The notes: a model not told the origin generated them from the sequence alone. A stretch of DNA of 64,000 nt from Smallanthus sonchifolius (GCA_023525975.1 CM042032.1:76964260-77028259); one strand, 5' to 3'; shown: positions 24,440-37,310, counted from the stretch's first letter. A program made the numbers and translations.

Positions 24440-24700
24440 GCTACTACATGTTACATTAGTAATTCTTATGCAAATATTTTTATATGCTATCATAAGTAAT
24501 TACACTACATGATACAATATATAATGATTTATGTGTCACACTACTTGATAACTCTTGTGCTTACATCATTATCTACATGCTACGTGATTATTTCTTAGAC
24601 GAATATTTTTACATGTTATATTATACATCCTATGATACAACACTTAATAGTCTATGTGACACATTACCCGCTAACTTTTTCTACTAGTTATTTCTACCTA
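24440..24700 (+). repeat. Diverged direct duplication in the leader
   Basis: Two copies of about 125 bp share landmarks: acatgctac, 'aatatttttaca/tatg', 'atgatacaa', 'tatgtg.cacatta/acta'. They lie between primer binding site and reading frame. Confidence 0.5.
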
Positions 24701-25240
24701 TTAGATATATTTAAAGTACTATCTTAAGTTTAACACACACACATACACACCAAATTATTCACACACCTTTGGACCCACATACATGATACCGTCACCCTTT
24801 AGGAACAAAGACTTAAACTATTGGGCCTAATGCCTACTAATAATAAACTAAGAAGCCCATTTGTCCCCCAAGAAGAAGAAGGCCGCTGAAATGCATAAAC
24901 CTTACCTTTGGGCCTCAAAGCCCAGTCCACAACGATTCCCATCATAACCATGAACCCAACAATAGTATTATTAATACATAATGGTTGGAAGAGTGTGTAA
25001 GCCCATGAGGAATTCTGGCTAAGGAAAGATAGGGTACTTAAGTGTGTCTTAGTGACCCACCCCTCTTTCCTGGGAATTCTCCTCAGGGATACATTGCTTA
25101 TAGGTCAAGTGTATTTCTAAAATACTATCGTGAAGGTTCGGTGTTATGACTAGACAAACTCTAAAACCTATAAGTACTCCTATGTTCAACACGCAATATT
25201 TCATTATCACTTACAACTTTTTCATTGTTTTCTGCTAGAC

Positions 25241-25828
25241 ATGGACTCCTACCCTCCTCCTTCCCCGGTATACCATCCCGGAACCGAATCTGATTGGGAA
25301 GAAGACATGGAGACACCTGTGTATCGGTCACCAACACCCCCAACTGCTAGGCCAAGGTTTGATGTAAGGGCGGACTGGATTAGGAACACCGGCCCGAGAC
25401 TTCGAACACCTGGATCACCCGCACCCAGAAACCCGTATCAGACACCTCACCCCCACAATCAATTACCACCCCCACTAAGAGACCCATATCTAATGCCCGA
25501 CCCGTACCTTCCTAACCCTTGGGTAAGGAATACCATGGCATCCACGGGTGTTATGGGGATTCCAACCAATGACTTCCATCAATATCTAAGAACTTCATAA
25601 TTTGAGAGGCAAAGGATAGAGCAGGGAGTGATACACGACTTGCAAAGACAAAGAATGGATAACTTAGCAAACCAATTAGGGTACCAGAAGGAGTTAATCT
25701 CCATCCTCGAAAAGGAAGTACAAGAACATCGCACGGAGACCGCCAGGGCTGAAGCCAGATCTGCTACTCGAGTGACCATAACGGTGCTCATCTTGGCGAT
25801 TATCTTCTTCCTAGTGGAAAGCTACTAG
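25241..25828 (+). pseudogene. Pre-gag-position frame: coiled coil plus C-terminal hydrophobic tail, one in-frame stop
   Basis: From ATG 25241 the frame runs 119 codons to TAA (25598-25600), then continues in the same frame for 75 codons to TAG (25826-25828). The first part is acidic and very Pro-rich (MDSYPPPSPVYHPGTESDWE, many Pro-Tyr and Pro-His pairs). The second is charged with coiled-coil spacing (LANQLGYQKELISILEKEV) and ends in a hydrophobic stretch TITVLILAIIFFLV with only three residues after it, like a tail-anchored membrane protein. I recognise no family. It lies about 890 bp after the primer binding site, where gag would start in an autonomous element. The broken frame at 44325-45117 has the same layout without obvious sequence identity. 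The single nonsense codon suggests the frame was under selection until recently or is intact in sister copies. Confidence 0.5.
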
Positions 25829-26734
25829 AGACGTTAGAAGAAGCTTCTACTGATTACCTCTAAATTTTCGATTTGAGAACCATTTCCTTATGTTTTGAGT
25901 AATGTTTAACATTTCAGCATTTCATCAATTCCATATATTTCAACTTTACAGTTATTGTTCATTGATTTGACCCGTGGAGCGTAAACTACACCCGCTATAT
26001 TTCCATCAAAATTTCTCAAATATCACCTTCTTCATTCAAATACGATTTAGTACACTACCAATAATCTCCTTCATAAACAAATCATACTATTATGTGACTC
26101 AAGCAAAACCCCGTTATCTTGTTTAAACAAAACGTTTACCAAACTTTTAGATAGTATCAAAAATATAAATTTTCCACAAAAACTTTTCATCCGATAAGGA
26201 AAGTACAACCAATTTTATAAAAATATTATTTCAAATTGATAAATAATTATGATGTTTCTTCATTAAAGTAAATATTTCTAAACTTTGGCTAAGTTATATG
26301 CGACTACTTGTTTAGCCAATGGTTCCACTTAAAAATATTCTCTTATTAATAATTGAAAGTTTAAATTAAAAATATTTTTTTTCCCATAAATTGCATATTC
26401 ATTTAAAATATGCGATTCAATGATTTCACTACTTTATATATCTACAATCAAGAACGAATTACCACTTTCTATGTTCAAGCAAAGACCCGTATTTGTAAAC
26501 GCAATTCCCGAATGTTTTCAAAACCTCCTCGTTACCTTTTACTTGACGCTTCAGGAGACGATTCATACCGCGTAGATATTAACCCTCCCCACAAACCTCA
26601 ATGAGACCTAAAGAACTAGAACCTAACTACCACATTCTACATGAACGCCAAACAACGCGCTTCTCCACAACACTTGATCACCTACAAAACTCGTTAGTAT
26701 ATGTCACACACGAAATTCAATAAATTACGATCAC

Positions 26735-27230
26735 GTAATACATGAAACTAGTTTATTTACAAATCACAAGTTACTGGATTGATCACATAACCCATGAAAC
26801 CTGTTTATTTGCAATACACATACTACTTGCTTGAACACATAGTACATGAAACTTAGTTGTTTACAACATACATGGTACATGACAATTGATTGTTTTATAT
26901 ACAATACTTGATTGATTATATTGAACACAAAACTTATTTGGTTACAAAGTACATGATACTACATTACTTACATTACACATGAAAGATTATTAGTTTACAA
27001 AATACATGATACTAGGTTTAACACCATATGAAATCCCTTTCCTACAATACACAAGATACTATTTTGTTTACACTACATGTGAGAGCTTAGTGATTTACAA
27101 AATACAAATGCTAGATGTCCACACTACACAAAAGACCTGTATGTTTACTATATACACAAAACAAAATTTTCTTACAATTAGTGCAATTGGTTGATTACAT
27201 TCTACACAAGACATGGTCATACACCTTGTT
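26735..27230 (+). repeat. Degenerate tandem repeat 'acatgaaact..tttacaaa'
   Basis: Units of about 35-60 bp built from 'acatgaaacta.tt.tttacaaa.tacatg' recur about ten times with much divergence. They lie in the 3' half of the internal region, after the reading frame. Confidence 0.6.
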
Positions 27231-28026
27231 CACCAAGGTTGAAGACCATAATACATTGAAACGACTCGGGGTTTGACGTATTCTTGTTCAAACACGAGTA
27301 AACTAAGAAACTTTAAGCTATACTACTTTACTACCCTTTAGTTGCGAACTGACGTGATTAGGGACATAATTACTTGCTAGCGACCTTTATGTGAAAGCAA
27401 TAGACGTGATTAGAGTGAAATTTGTGCCCCCCCCCCCTTACCCACACACAACGGAATGAGCTCTACGGACCATGCGATGATTTGAGTAATTACGGGTGCA
27501 CACGGAATTATAAAAATCAGCGCATGGAAAATATAGTGAAATTTTGTCGTGTGTTGTGACCTAAAACTTATCATGATATGTAACGACGGAACTGATGTGA
27601 TGTGACAAGGGCATGGTGGATACGCCGATGGTACTTCCTATACATAAGTGTCCTAACATATTATAATAAGTAGCGTTGCTCGTGTCACGTGAGGTTTTGA
27701 CCCAGACCAATGCTTACGAAATCTCTTACCCACTAACAATTTTGAGCATATTAGACTATATCGTACACGAACTCTATATTTCAAAAGCCCCTCAAACTCA
27801 TTCCAAATAATACAACTTACATCTAGAATTCAAAATCTCTATTCGGCAATCTCCCTCCTAAATCCATTTCAAATAAAATTCATTATCACCCTTCATATTC
27901 AACTTTAAGTATCAGGCCTAAGCCATAGCAACAGTTACACTCCCCCAAAAATCCAACAGTCAAAACTCGATGAGAACCCAAAACCCTCACCTTCTTCTTG
28001 ATTTTGCAGCCTCCATTAGTTAAATT

Positions 28027-28057
28027 TCGAGACGAAATTCCCTTAACATGGGGAGAC
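28027..28057 (+). other. Polypurine tract region
   Basis: ACATGGGGAGAC directly precedes the 3' LTR and is preceded by TCGAGACGAAATTCC. The same two blocks flank the LTR of the Tekay-like element near 39457-39495 on the minus strand. Confidence 0.8.
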
Positions 28058-31005
28058 TGTAACATTCCTGATTTACCTACCCTATTTTAATTTATTTTAA
28101 TTAATAAAATAACAATACGACATTTAAAACCTTCAAGGACTAGTTGTGTAATTAGTCAAATCTAATTATAATTAAGTTTGAAAGTCAAAAATTGAAGAAT
28201 TATGTTCCCGTTGACTTTTAATAAATTAAACTAACAAATCTTTAACCAACTTAACTCAACTCAAACCCGAGGTACCAGTTCCGCCAGATTCAAAACTTTT
28301 AAACATGAAACTGCAGGGATTAATCTGTAATTAACACATTTTTTATTTAGTTTGACTTTGGAAAGTCAAACTACCATTTTTGACTTGAATCAGAACCCCA
28401 CTCCCGAAATCCGTTGCAATTCGTAACCGTTTTACACGTTGGTGTCATTATCGATCATTATGGAGCAATTATCAGCGTCATCAGTACACGATTAAACTCC
28501 ATTTACAGCTAATTAAACCGTGATCGTCGACCTCATTCTTATTACTCACCAATTCACAACTATCGATCGTTTACACAGAAATCGACCAACTGCAAATCTC
28601 TAACGAATCCCCTTGAACCTGTTACACCATCCAATTGCATCGAAGAAGGACGCAGAGTCGCCGAAAAACCGATCCCGTCACAGTCGGCATTCGTTTAGTC
28701 GATCGCGGTCAATTCGAACATCATTCTGGTAATTGAACCTATCATTAGCTTCGTTTTTATCTATAGATTAAAAGTCATATGCTTATTAGGGCTTACATTA
28801 TGGAATCAAACATGATCCGATTCTAGGGTTCTTGACAATTTTGGATTTAATCGAAACCTACCCCCGACTCTGTCTAAATCAAATTAATTCATACCAGTAG
28901 ATTCAAAATCCATTTTTAATTGATAACCCTATGCCAATTCAGCCTCATATCATCGACTTAATCAAGACCCCGTAACTAGGGTTCGTTTATAAAACGATTT
29001 GGGGGTTTCGACCCTAGACTTAATCATAATCCAATTAAACCATACTGACAGATTCGCAAGACCCTAATTAGTAAAAGCCCCATGTTTCTATCGCATTCCA
29101 TTATCAGAATCATTCAAAACAATTTTGGGTTCAAACTTAGGGTTTCGGCTTTTGATTCCGTAATTAAACGATCCCAAACCCGTTGTTTTTGCAATTAAAA
29201 CCCACCTCAGACTCGTTTGATGACAGCAAACAAAACCCCTATGATCTTATATACAGTCGTTACCGGACTTGGTGGAATTGGGGCTGGGTTCGATCGATCT
29301 AGAGTAAAGGAGAAGAACTCACTGGCTTTCTGTGTTAAAATCATTTCTACCCGGTCTTGTGTGCGATACCCTAGCGGGCGGAGTTGGTTAGGTGAGTGTG
29401 CTGGTGTGGGAGAGACCCGGGTTCGAGTCTCTCCACACCCTTTTAAATTTTAAAACGTTTTTTACTATTATTTTAATATAAAAACAATACCCTATATTAT
29501 TATATTAATATATTAATGTGTTCTAGCCTCGTAAAACCACCCGTAGGCTCGGGTTTGATTTGTAACCCTTCTTCACTTAAAAATACCAACTTTTAAAATG
29601 ATATAGTTATATTATTTTCAAATCCCGACTTTGAATAAATAAAATATTTATATTATTTTCAACCCGTGACTCCAATTAAAAATAATATATATATTTAAAT
29701 ATTTCTTTGCCTCGTTTACAAACTCGTGTAACGTTTTCAAACTTATAAATAATATAATTATTTATATTAGTTACCCACGTTTATATCCCCGAATAAAAAT
29801 AGATATGTTTATTATTCATATAAGTTACAATTTCAACTCACTTAGTGTTAAATGGTATGTAACACTAGTTTTTATAAACTAATATATATTCACTCAAATT
29901 CAACGTATTTTCATGACTAAATAACTACATAAGGATAGACTTATTTATTTTGTTTATATCTAAAACAATATAATTTCATGCTACGTTTTAAATAAATAAA
30001 TCTAATTTATTTAGTTAATTAACCCCAAACTCTAAATCATTATTTTAGGGACACTATATCCCGACTTTAATAGTTATAAAACAATTATCCAAGAATAAAA
30101 CGCAAACACCTACGCAATCCTTTTACATAATCCGACACGAACTCATTACACAATTCCCTATACTCACATCCTTTGAAGCCCTAGAATTAGATTTAGATAT
30201 GTTATTAATTCATCTTCAAACGCAATACACTCTAGGTTAACGTTGTGCGTTACAAGGATCACTTTGCTACCTAGAGTCTCGTGTTAGCTACACATTTGAT
30301 TCAGGTGAGTTTACATAGCCCCTTTTTACTGTTTTTGCTTTTGGGGTGAAACTTGTTATCAACTTTATCTATTTAAACAATTCAGTATATCTTGTGCTTG
30401 ATCTTTATGCTTTATATTTGAACTACTTGGTGACCATTGCATGTGTTTCATGCCAGTACATTCATTAACTTGCAGCCCAAGCCTAAGGTAGTACCTAACA
30501 TGATCATTTATATGGGAAACTGAAACTATAACTTACCACAAGACCTTGGCGGGTTTTGTTGGGTATCAACTATAACTTGGAGTATCCGCTTGCTCCCTTT
30601 TTTAAAATGGCAATCAGTGGGATTGCGTATCTTGTTTTCTAATATCAGACTTGAATTGTACGCTTGGAACCTTGTGTGTTCTCACATATATGCTTTAGAC
30701 ATGCTTTGAACATATTGAATTGTAATCTATACTAATTCTTTTGGGTGTCAAAACCTATGTATCTCACCAACTACTTGTAGTTGACATTTACTTACATGTT
30801 TCAGGTGCACCTGTTTGAGGACCACTTGCTCACCTAGGACTTGGACCTAGTTTAATTTAATTTATGTTTTGAACGTTTCATTTTCCTATGTAACGGATGC
30901 TTTTAAATTGAATAATAAATATTATCATATTTAATAGATGATCATATGCTTATGAACAACCTCGTCAGCCCCGGCGTTTAATCCGCCGCCGGCCGGGGTG
31001 TGACA
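28058..31005 (+). repeat. 3' LTR of the LARD-like element
   Basis: 2948 bp with the same termini as the 5' LTR. The tRNA-like segment recurs at 29373-29443. Differences are mostly single-base substitutions concentrated in the first 500 bases. Confidence 0.9.
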
Positions 31006-31551
31006 GATGCTAACTTCACTTGACGAGGGACCAGCGAATCTACCAAGTTCGCTAAGATGAAACCTAGCGAAAATAGCAAGTTCACTCAACCTCTGCCCGA
31101 CGAACTTGACAAGTTCACATGCGGGCTTCTTCTTCCCCATTCAAACCCTCTAGATCTAAGCTTTGTTTCCATTTTCATACGTAAAAATCCTATCTTTATT
31201 CTTTTTTACTTCAAAATTTTTTTTATAAAAACTCAGATCTAGGGTGGATGATTACCTGAAATCGCTTCCCGTTCGTTGCTAAACACTCCAGAGACTCGCA
31301 CCAATGATCTTTGAGGCTCGGAAATGGAAACCGGGACTTTCTCTCTCTAGGATCTCTATCCCTCTTTCTCTCTCTAGATTGTGAAAATGAGTCAATGGTG
31401 TGGAGAAGGGCTGGTCTTGAGGGCTTTTAAGGGCCCAAACCCTTCCTCCATCGGCCCATGCGTTCAAGCGCATGACCCATCCCATTCCTCTTCCTTGATT
31501 TATTGTAAATCCCGTGCCCGATCTAACGTTTTCGAAATACGGGATGTTACA
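31006..31551 (-). repeat. Older minus-strand LTR, right part
   Basis: This continues the LTR interrupted at 21402. The plus strand ends GGGATGTTACA (31541-31551), the inverse of an LTR start TGTAACATCCC. A CT-rich block (31339-31379) and an 'aagttcgc/gaacttg' repeat lie inside. Confidence 0.5.
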
Positions 31552-31869
31552 AGTTTTCTCATTTAGAGAAGATTTTTTAGAGAATATATATATATATATA
31601 TAATAGGAATGATCATTTCAGAACTCTTATATTTTGTCAGAACTTGAAGAACTCATCTTAGCCATTGGATTATTTGATCAACGGATTAAAATTATTGATG
31701 GTATTTTAGTAAATAAATGAAAGATTAATTATAGTAAATAAATAACCTAAAGTTACTACACTAATTTTGTACTGGCTATTTCAATAACTAACCGTACTAT
31801 CTCGTACTCTTAATTAGATCACCTATTTACATCCTATTTTTTCATTAAAAAGAATTCAAAACCCTCTCA
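31552..31869 (+). mobile_element. Left arm of a disrupted terminal-inverted-repeat element
   Basis: After a (TA)n tract (31586-31602), AGAACTTGAAGAACTCAT (31639-31656) has a perfect 18-bp inverse at 49544-49561. The following 190 bp (31680-31869) are repeated directly at about 48540-48729. The retroelement LTR begins at 31870. Confidence 0.5.
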
Positions 31870-33961
31870 TGTAACACCTGGATTTTCAAACCAATTTAAA
31901 CTTTTTAAACAATACGGAAAATAGGTCAAAGACAACATTACCATGTTAAACATGGTTTCCCATTTACCAACAATGTGAAATACGATTCATAACCCCCAAA
32001 GAAAGAACTAACAAGTTTTAAAACTACCATAGGTTCAAAATACATCAACATGATGTAATCCCATCCACGGGATTAGTTTTAAACAAAACAAACATCTAAA
32101 ACAACTTTTAGAATCCAATATTCGAATTTGACGAGACCCGAGATCATTCCGGAGATTTCCCTACAATCAAAACACCAAATGGAACAAGGTTAGTAAAGAT
32201 AAATAGCCCTTGGGATCTCCCACAAGTCCCTACAACAACGACAGGCCAAAACCTTAAAAACCTGAAAATTCCAGCGTCTACCAGACCTAAATGGGCGTAT
32301 CATACGCTCCGGGCGTATGATGCGCTGGCAGCAGGTCAAACAAGTCCCAAAAACTGATTTTCAGCCTATGCAACCCCCCTTCGACTGACGTGTTTGCATA
32401 TTTAAGCTATTAACCACCATAAACTCATGTTTAAACTACATATATGATCACCCACATATACTAACATGCATTGGTTAGTAATCCACCCCAAAACCCGAGC
32501 ACCACTACTCGTTTTTCACTCTTGAAGTGTTTAACTTCAAGTTCTACCGTTTTATTATTTAGGCATACAACAACCTACAATTTAAACATGTGTTAACTCC
32601 ATACAAGTCCTACATTAAATCATTCATTGATTTGACATATCCACATGTCTAATGCGAGAACCACCCCTCGCTTTCCACATGGAGTATTTGACTCCATGTC
32701 TACCCATGAAGTATTTGACTTCATGTTACTCGTGAAGCAATCAACTTCACTTCCACCCGTGAGGTATTTGACCTCACTACAACCCGTGAAGTATTTGACT
32801 TCACGTAAACCCCTCCACGAAGCATCCTCGCTTCATGTGACCAACTAATTTACCGTTTACCACGAACGGGTCGACTTTAAACATATTAAGTCAATTTTAC
32901 TCTACTTTCCCTTTATTTCACAATTTAGTTGACTCTAACCACATTGAGTCATTTACACCATTTAATCATATTAGTTAATCTAGTTTGGCTAATTACCACT
33001 TAAGCCAATTACACAAATTACCACACATCAATAATTTAGTTTGACTAAATTTCCACATTTAGTCAAACATACAAGTCCTACCATATCCATATTATACATT
33101 GACTATATACCATACAAGTTAAATACAACAATAACATGTAAATAGCATATCACACAAACTACTTACACATAACTACTTATCTAATACTAAGTAAGTGCAA
33201 AACACTTACCTTTTGGGTTAGACGTTCCCGGTTCCTCCTTGGCTTTGACCGATTGATTACCTAAACAATTCACACTAGTTTAGTAATCTAAAGATCTAAA
33301 TACACACCAAATGAGGTATCCACACCCTCCCAAGACTTTATGATCTTTACCCTTAATCAAGGCTTGGTTTATCAAGCTCCACCCAAGCTTTTAACCATTC
33401 TAAACCACAATCCACTTATTTGACCCATTAAGGTTTTCACCCAAAATTCCCAATTCCATCCAAATTAAATTTCACCAAATCAATTGAGTTTTCTATATGA
33501 AATTGTGTTTATCTAACACCATAAACACTTGTCAAACATCCCAATCTCAAAACCCCCAATTTGTTTCTCCAAAAACCTCAAGAACACCAACAATGGTGGA
33601 TGTAGGAGATGATAGAATACTTACTTGATGATATGGAGGAGTTGTGTAAATCAACACCCTCAAATCCTAGCACGCGTATGCAGATTTTTGCTCTTGAAAG
33701 ACTCCTCCTTCCTCCTTTTCTCTCTGATTTGTGACACACACGTACACACAAGGTGTGTGTGTCGTCATTTTTAATCCACCCACAATTCAGATTTGGTTAA
33801 TTACAGTTCTAGTCCCTCAACTTTGCAATTACACCCATTTCATCCAAAACTAGGTTGTTTTAATGAAATAAATACACCCACCAACTTTCATTTTATTTAT
33901 AAACACACCCTATAATATAATAAACATATCATAGGATAAACCCGAAAGTTGGTTCGTTACA
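31870..33961 (-). repeat. 3' LTR of a decayed minus-strand Ty3/gypsy element
   Basis: Plus-strand ends are TGTAACACC and GGTTCGTTACA; length 2092 bp. To its right, inverse polypurine-like sequence (aatcacttcccc, 33962-33973) leads into the minus-strand pol relic, so in element orientation this is the 3' LTR. Confidence 0.8.
32670..32837. repeat. Tandem array of GAAGTATTTGACTTC hairpins in the LTR
   Basis: About five to six units of 30-33 bp. Each contains a short inverted pair such as TGAAGTATTTGACTTCA, with variants GGAGTATTTGACTCC and GAGGTATTTGACCTC in which both arms have changed together. Confidence 0.8.
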
Positions 33962-36862
33962 AATCACTTCCCCAAGTAGTTTCCGTCCCGAAACCCGATC
34001 CTCCAATTAGATTAGGGTAATAGTTGAGCATCTCATCCTCCTATTCCCAAGTAGTTTCCGCCCCTTTTTCTATGTTTTCAACGAACCAACACTTGGCTAA
34101 TTTGCTTATTCCGCAAGCTTTTCACCTTTCTATCTAAGATAGCCACCGGTTCTTCCACGTAGTTCAACCTCTCATCTATCTCGATATCATCGATCGGTAA
34201 AAAAGTGGATTCATCCGCCAAACACTTTCGTAGATGAGATACATGAAATGTGTTATGGAGTTTACCTAATTCGACCAGTAACTCCAAACGATACGCCACC
34301 TTGCCAACCCGTGCAATAGATTTGAATGGTCCGATGAAATAGGGACTTAACTTCCCACGTTTCCGAAACCGAATCACCCCCTTCCATGGGGGAACTTTTA
34401 ACAACACAAAGTCCCCCACTTGGAAATCAATCGATCTCCTCCTTTTGTCCGCATAGGACTTTTGACGGTCTTGTGCGGCTTTCAAGCACGCTCTAATTTG
34501 ATCAATCTTTTCCGCCACGCCCGCCATAACCTCTTTGCTACCAAGTTCTCGTTGACCAATTACACCCCAATGGACCAGGGTTCGACAACGTCTCCCTTAC
34601 AACATTTCAAACGGAAGCATACCGATACTCGAATGGTAACTATTATCCCAATTACCCCCAAAATCCAGCACACACGCCCGAACCATATCTTCAAGCGTTG
34701 GAATCGTCATCTCGCTTTGTCCATCCGTTTGTGAATGATAAGCGGAGCTAAGATTTAGTCTTGTCCCTAATTCCTCGTGGAATTTCTTCCAAAATCTAGA
34801 AGTAAACCGTGTGTCCCGATCCGACACAATAGAGATGGGCATACCATTACGTGACACAACTTCGTTTATATAGACATCCACCAATCTTTCAGAGGAATAA
34901 GTTTCCTTAATCGGAAGGAAGTGTGCACTTTTAGTCAACCATTCAACCACCACCCAAATTTCATCATAGCCTTTCCGGGTTTTAGGAAGTTTAGTGATCA
35001 AATCCATAGCAATATTTTCCCACTTCCATTGAGGCACTTCAAGAGATTGAAGTTTCCCGTAAGGCTTTTGGTGCTCGGCCTTCACCCTTAGGCACGTGAG
35101 ACACCTTTCGACATACTTCACGATATCTCTCCTCATACCCAGCCACCAAAAGTTAAATCATAAGTCATAAAACATTTTAGTCGCCCCCGGGCGGATATAA
35201 TATTTGGATTTATACGCCTCGTCAAGAATGTTAGTCAAAACGTTTGACAACCTAGGAATCCATATTCTACTAAAACATGACTTCAACCCCATGTCATTCT
35301 GTTCAAGCTTTTCCACATATGGAACCATTCGTTCCTTTTTCAAATCTCACCCGAGTGCTAAAACTTGAGCCTCCCAGATTTGATCAACAAGAGATAAAGA
35401 GATAATCATTTTAAATGATTTCACCTTAATAGGTGTATGACTAACCTTCCGACTAAGGGCATCCGCCATTACATTGGCCTTACCCGGACGATAAAATATC
35501 TCACAGTCATAATCTTTTACCAATTCAAGCCACCTCCTTTGTCTCATGTTGAGATCTTTTTGGTCAAGAAAGTACTTGAGACTTTTGTGGTCCGCGTAAA
35601 TCGTACAATACACTCCATAAATGTAATGCCTCCAGGATTTGAGGGCGAATACCACGGCTGCCAACTCCAAGTCATGGGTAGGATAGTTCGCCTCATGAAC
35701 CTTTAATTGCCTAGAAACATAGGCAATTACCTTACCCCTTTGCATAAGGACACAACCAAGTCCAAAATGCGAGGCATCCGAATACACAACAAAATCCTCA
35801 GTCCCTTCAGGCAAGGAAAGAATAGGTGCCTTGGTGACTTTTCTTTCAAAAGTTGGAAGGCCGACTTCTGATCGGGACCTCACACAAATTTCGTATCCTT
35901 GTGAGTCAACCTCCTCATCGGCAAGGCAATACGAGAGAAATTTTCAATGAATCGTTGAAAATTGCTTGCTAATCCCAAAAGGCTTTTGATTTCCGTGGGC
36001 GTTTTTGGCGACATCCAACCTTTCACCGCTTCGATTTTGGATGGGTAGACGGAAATTCCTTCCGCGTTTACCACATAACCCAAGAACTGAATCTCTCTGA
36101 ACTAAAAGGCACACTTGAAGAATTTAGCGAATAGTTTCTCCTTTTGGAGAACCTCAAGGATTTCATGAAGATGACAAGCATGGTCACCCTACGCGTGTAG
36201 ATAAGGATGTCATCGATGAAAACAATGACGGAACGATCAAGGAACGGTCTACACACCCGGTTCATAAGATCCATGAAAGCCGCGGGCGCGTTGGTTAGAC
36301 TGAAAGGCATTACCGTGAACTCGTAATGGCCATAGCGAGTACGGAAAGCCGTTTTAGGAACATCCTCCTCCTTCACCTTCAATTGATCGTACCTGGACCT
36401 CAAATCAATCTTTGAAAACCACGAAGCTCCTTGTAGTTGATCTAAGAGATCGTCAATACGAGGTAATGGATACCGGTTCTTGATAGTCAACTTATTCAAC
36501 TCCCGGTAATCTATGCACATACGCATACTTCCATCCTTTTTCTTAACAAATAGGACGGGAGCACCCCAAGGAGAGACACTCGAGCGAATGAAGCCCTTAT
36601 CCAACAACTCTTGGAGTTGGGTCATCAACTCCTTCATCTCCGGTAAAGCTAGCCGATAAGGTGCCTTAGCAATCGGCTTTGCTCCCGGGATTAGGCAATC
36701 TTGAACTCCACTTCCCTTTCGGGTGGAATCCCCGATAAATCCTCCTAGAAGACATCCACGAATTGATTTACGATCGAAACATCGTAAATGCCACCACACA
36801 CCGACTTGAGTCCGTGACACAAGCTAGAAATGCCTTACACCCGTGTGCAATATACCTCATTG
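33962..36862 (-). mobile_element. Internal region of the decayed Ty3/gypsy element (gag and protease lost)
   Basis: Only the pol part from reverse transcriptase to chromodomain-like end is left. To the right (36821-36862) pol-like sequence runs directly into a truncated LTR copy. Gag, protease, primer binding site and the first part of that LTR are therefore deleted. Confidence 0.75.
34078..36820 (-). pseudogene. Ty3/gypsy pol relic (RT, RNase H, integrase, chromodomain-like end)
   Basis: Read on the minus strand: the reverse transcriptase lies at 36820-36068 ([20 protein letters not shown], then the FIDDILIY catalytic box). RNase H lies at 35883-35347 ([34 protein letters not shown]) and integrase at 35136-34597 (CLTCLRVK from the zinc-binding part, AMDLITKLP, VSDRDTRFTSRFW, TDGQSEMTI). 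The last block at 34527-34078 carries the integrase C-terminal region (KRRRSIDFQVGDFVLLKVPP, HNTFHVSHLRKC) and the start of a chromodomain-like tail (YVEEPVAILDRKVKSLRN). At least four frame breaks or stops separate the blocks. A conserved Gly-Tyr-His in the reverse transcriptase is changed ([10 protein letters not shown]). The layout is that of a chromovirus. It is dead. Confidence 0.85.
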
Positions 36863-36966
36863 CTTTTGGGTTAGACGTTCCCAGTTCCTCCTTGTCTTTG
36901 ACCGCTTGATTACCTAAACAATTCACACTAGTTTAGTAATCTAAAGATCTAAATACACACCAAATG
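36863..36966 (-). repeat. Second LTR copy of the decayed element, part a
   Basis: It matches the LTR at 31870-33961 from about 33210 onward ('cttttgggttagacgttccc', 'acacaccaaatg') and is cut by the nested element after AAATG (36962-36966). The first 1340 bp of the LTR are missing. Confidence 0.8.
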
Positions 36967-37310
36967 TGTCACACCCTGCCAGTGCGGAAACGCGAGGCGT
37001 AACATTCACTGGTTTCCAAAGCATATGATTACCGCAAACACATACATGTAATTGGATACATAATCGAGTTTAAAATAGTTACATCACAAAATATCAACTT
37101 GAGTTTACAAAAGTTTAAGATTTCGCAAATATGACTCAAGACCATGAGTTATACAAGAGAAATCCTCCCAAAAGCCGTATCCACGTGCATGCATGTATCC
37201 TACATTGCTAACCTGATGACCACGTTCAATTTCCTGAAAACATACTTAAAAATGTCAACACGAGGTTGGTGAGTTCACAAGTTATTATAAAGGGTTATCA
37301 TAAACCCAAT

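Larger units (their letters stand above)
21403..31005 (+). mobile_element. Non-autonomous LTR retrotransposon (LARD-like), complete
   Basis: Two direct LTRs of exactly 2948 bp bound a 3707-bp internal region. A primer binding site (24353) and a polypurine tract (28050) are in place, so it is structurally complete. Flanking 5-mers CATGC (left) and GATGC (right) match at four of five positions and are a plausible target duplication. The LTRs differ by roughly 1-2 % by eye, so insertion is fairly recent. The interior has no protease, reverse transcriptase, RNase H or integrase and no recognisable gag. Its one coding feature is the broken frame at 25241-25828. The polypurine region (GACGAAATTCC...ACATGGGGAGA) closely matches that of the Tekay-like element at 36967, so it probably derives from that lineage. 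It sits inside an older LTR. Confidence 0.85.

Noticed and set aside
27427..27437. Poly-C run as a regulatory G-quadruplex
   Set aside because: It is a single homopolymer run, probably slippage; there are no further G tracts to build a quadruplex.
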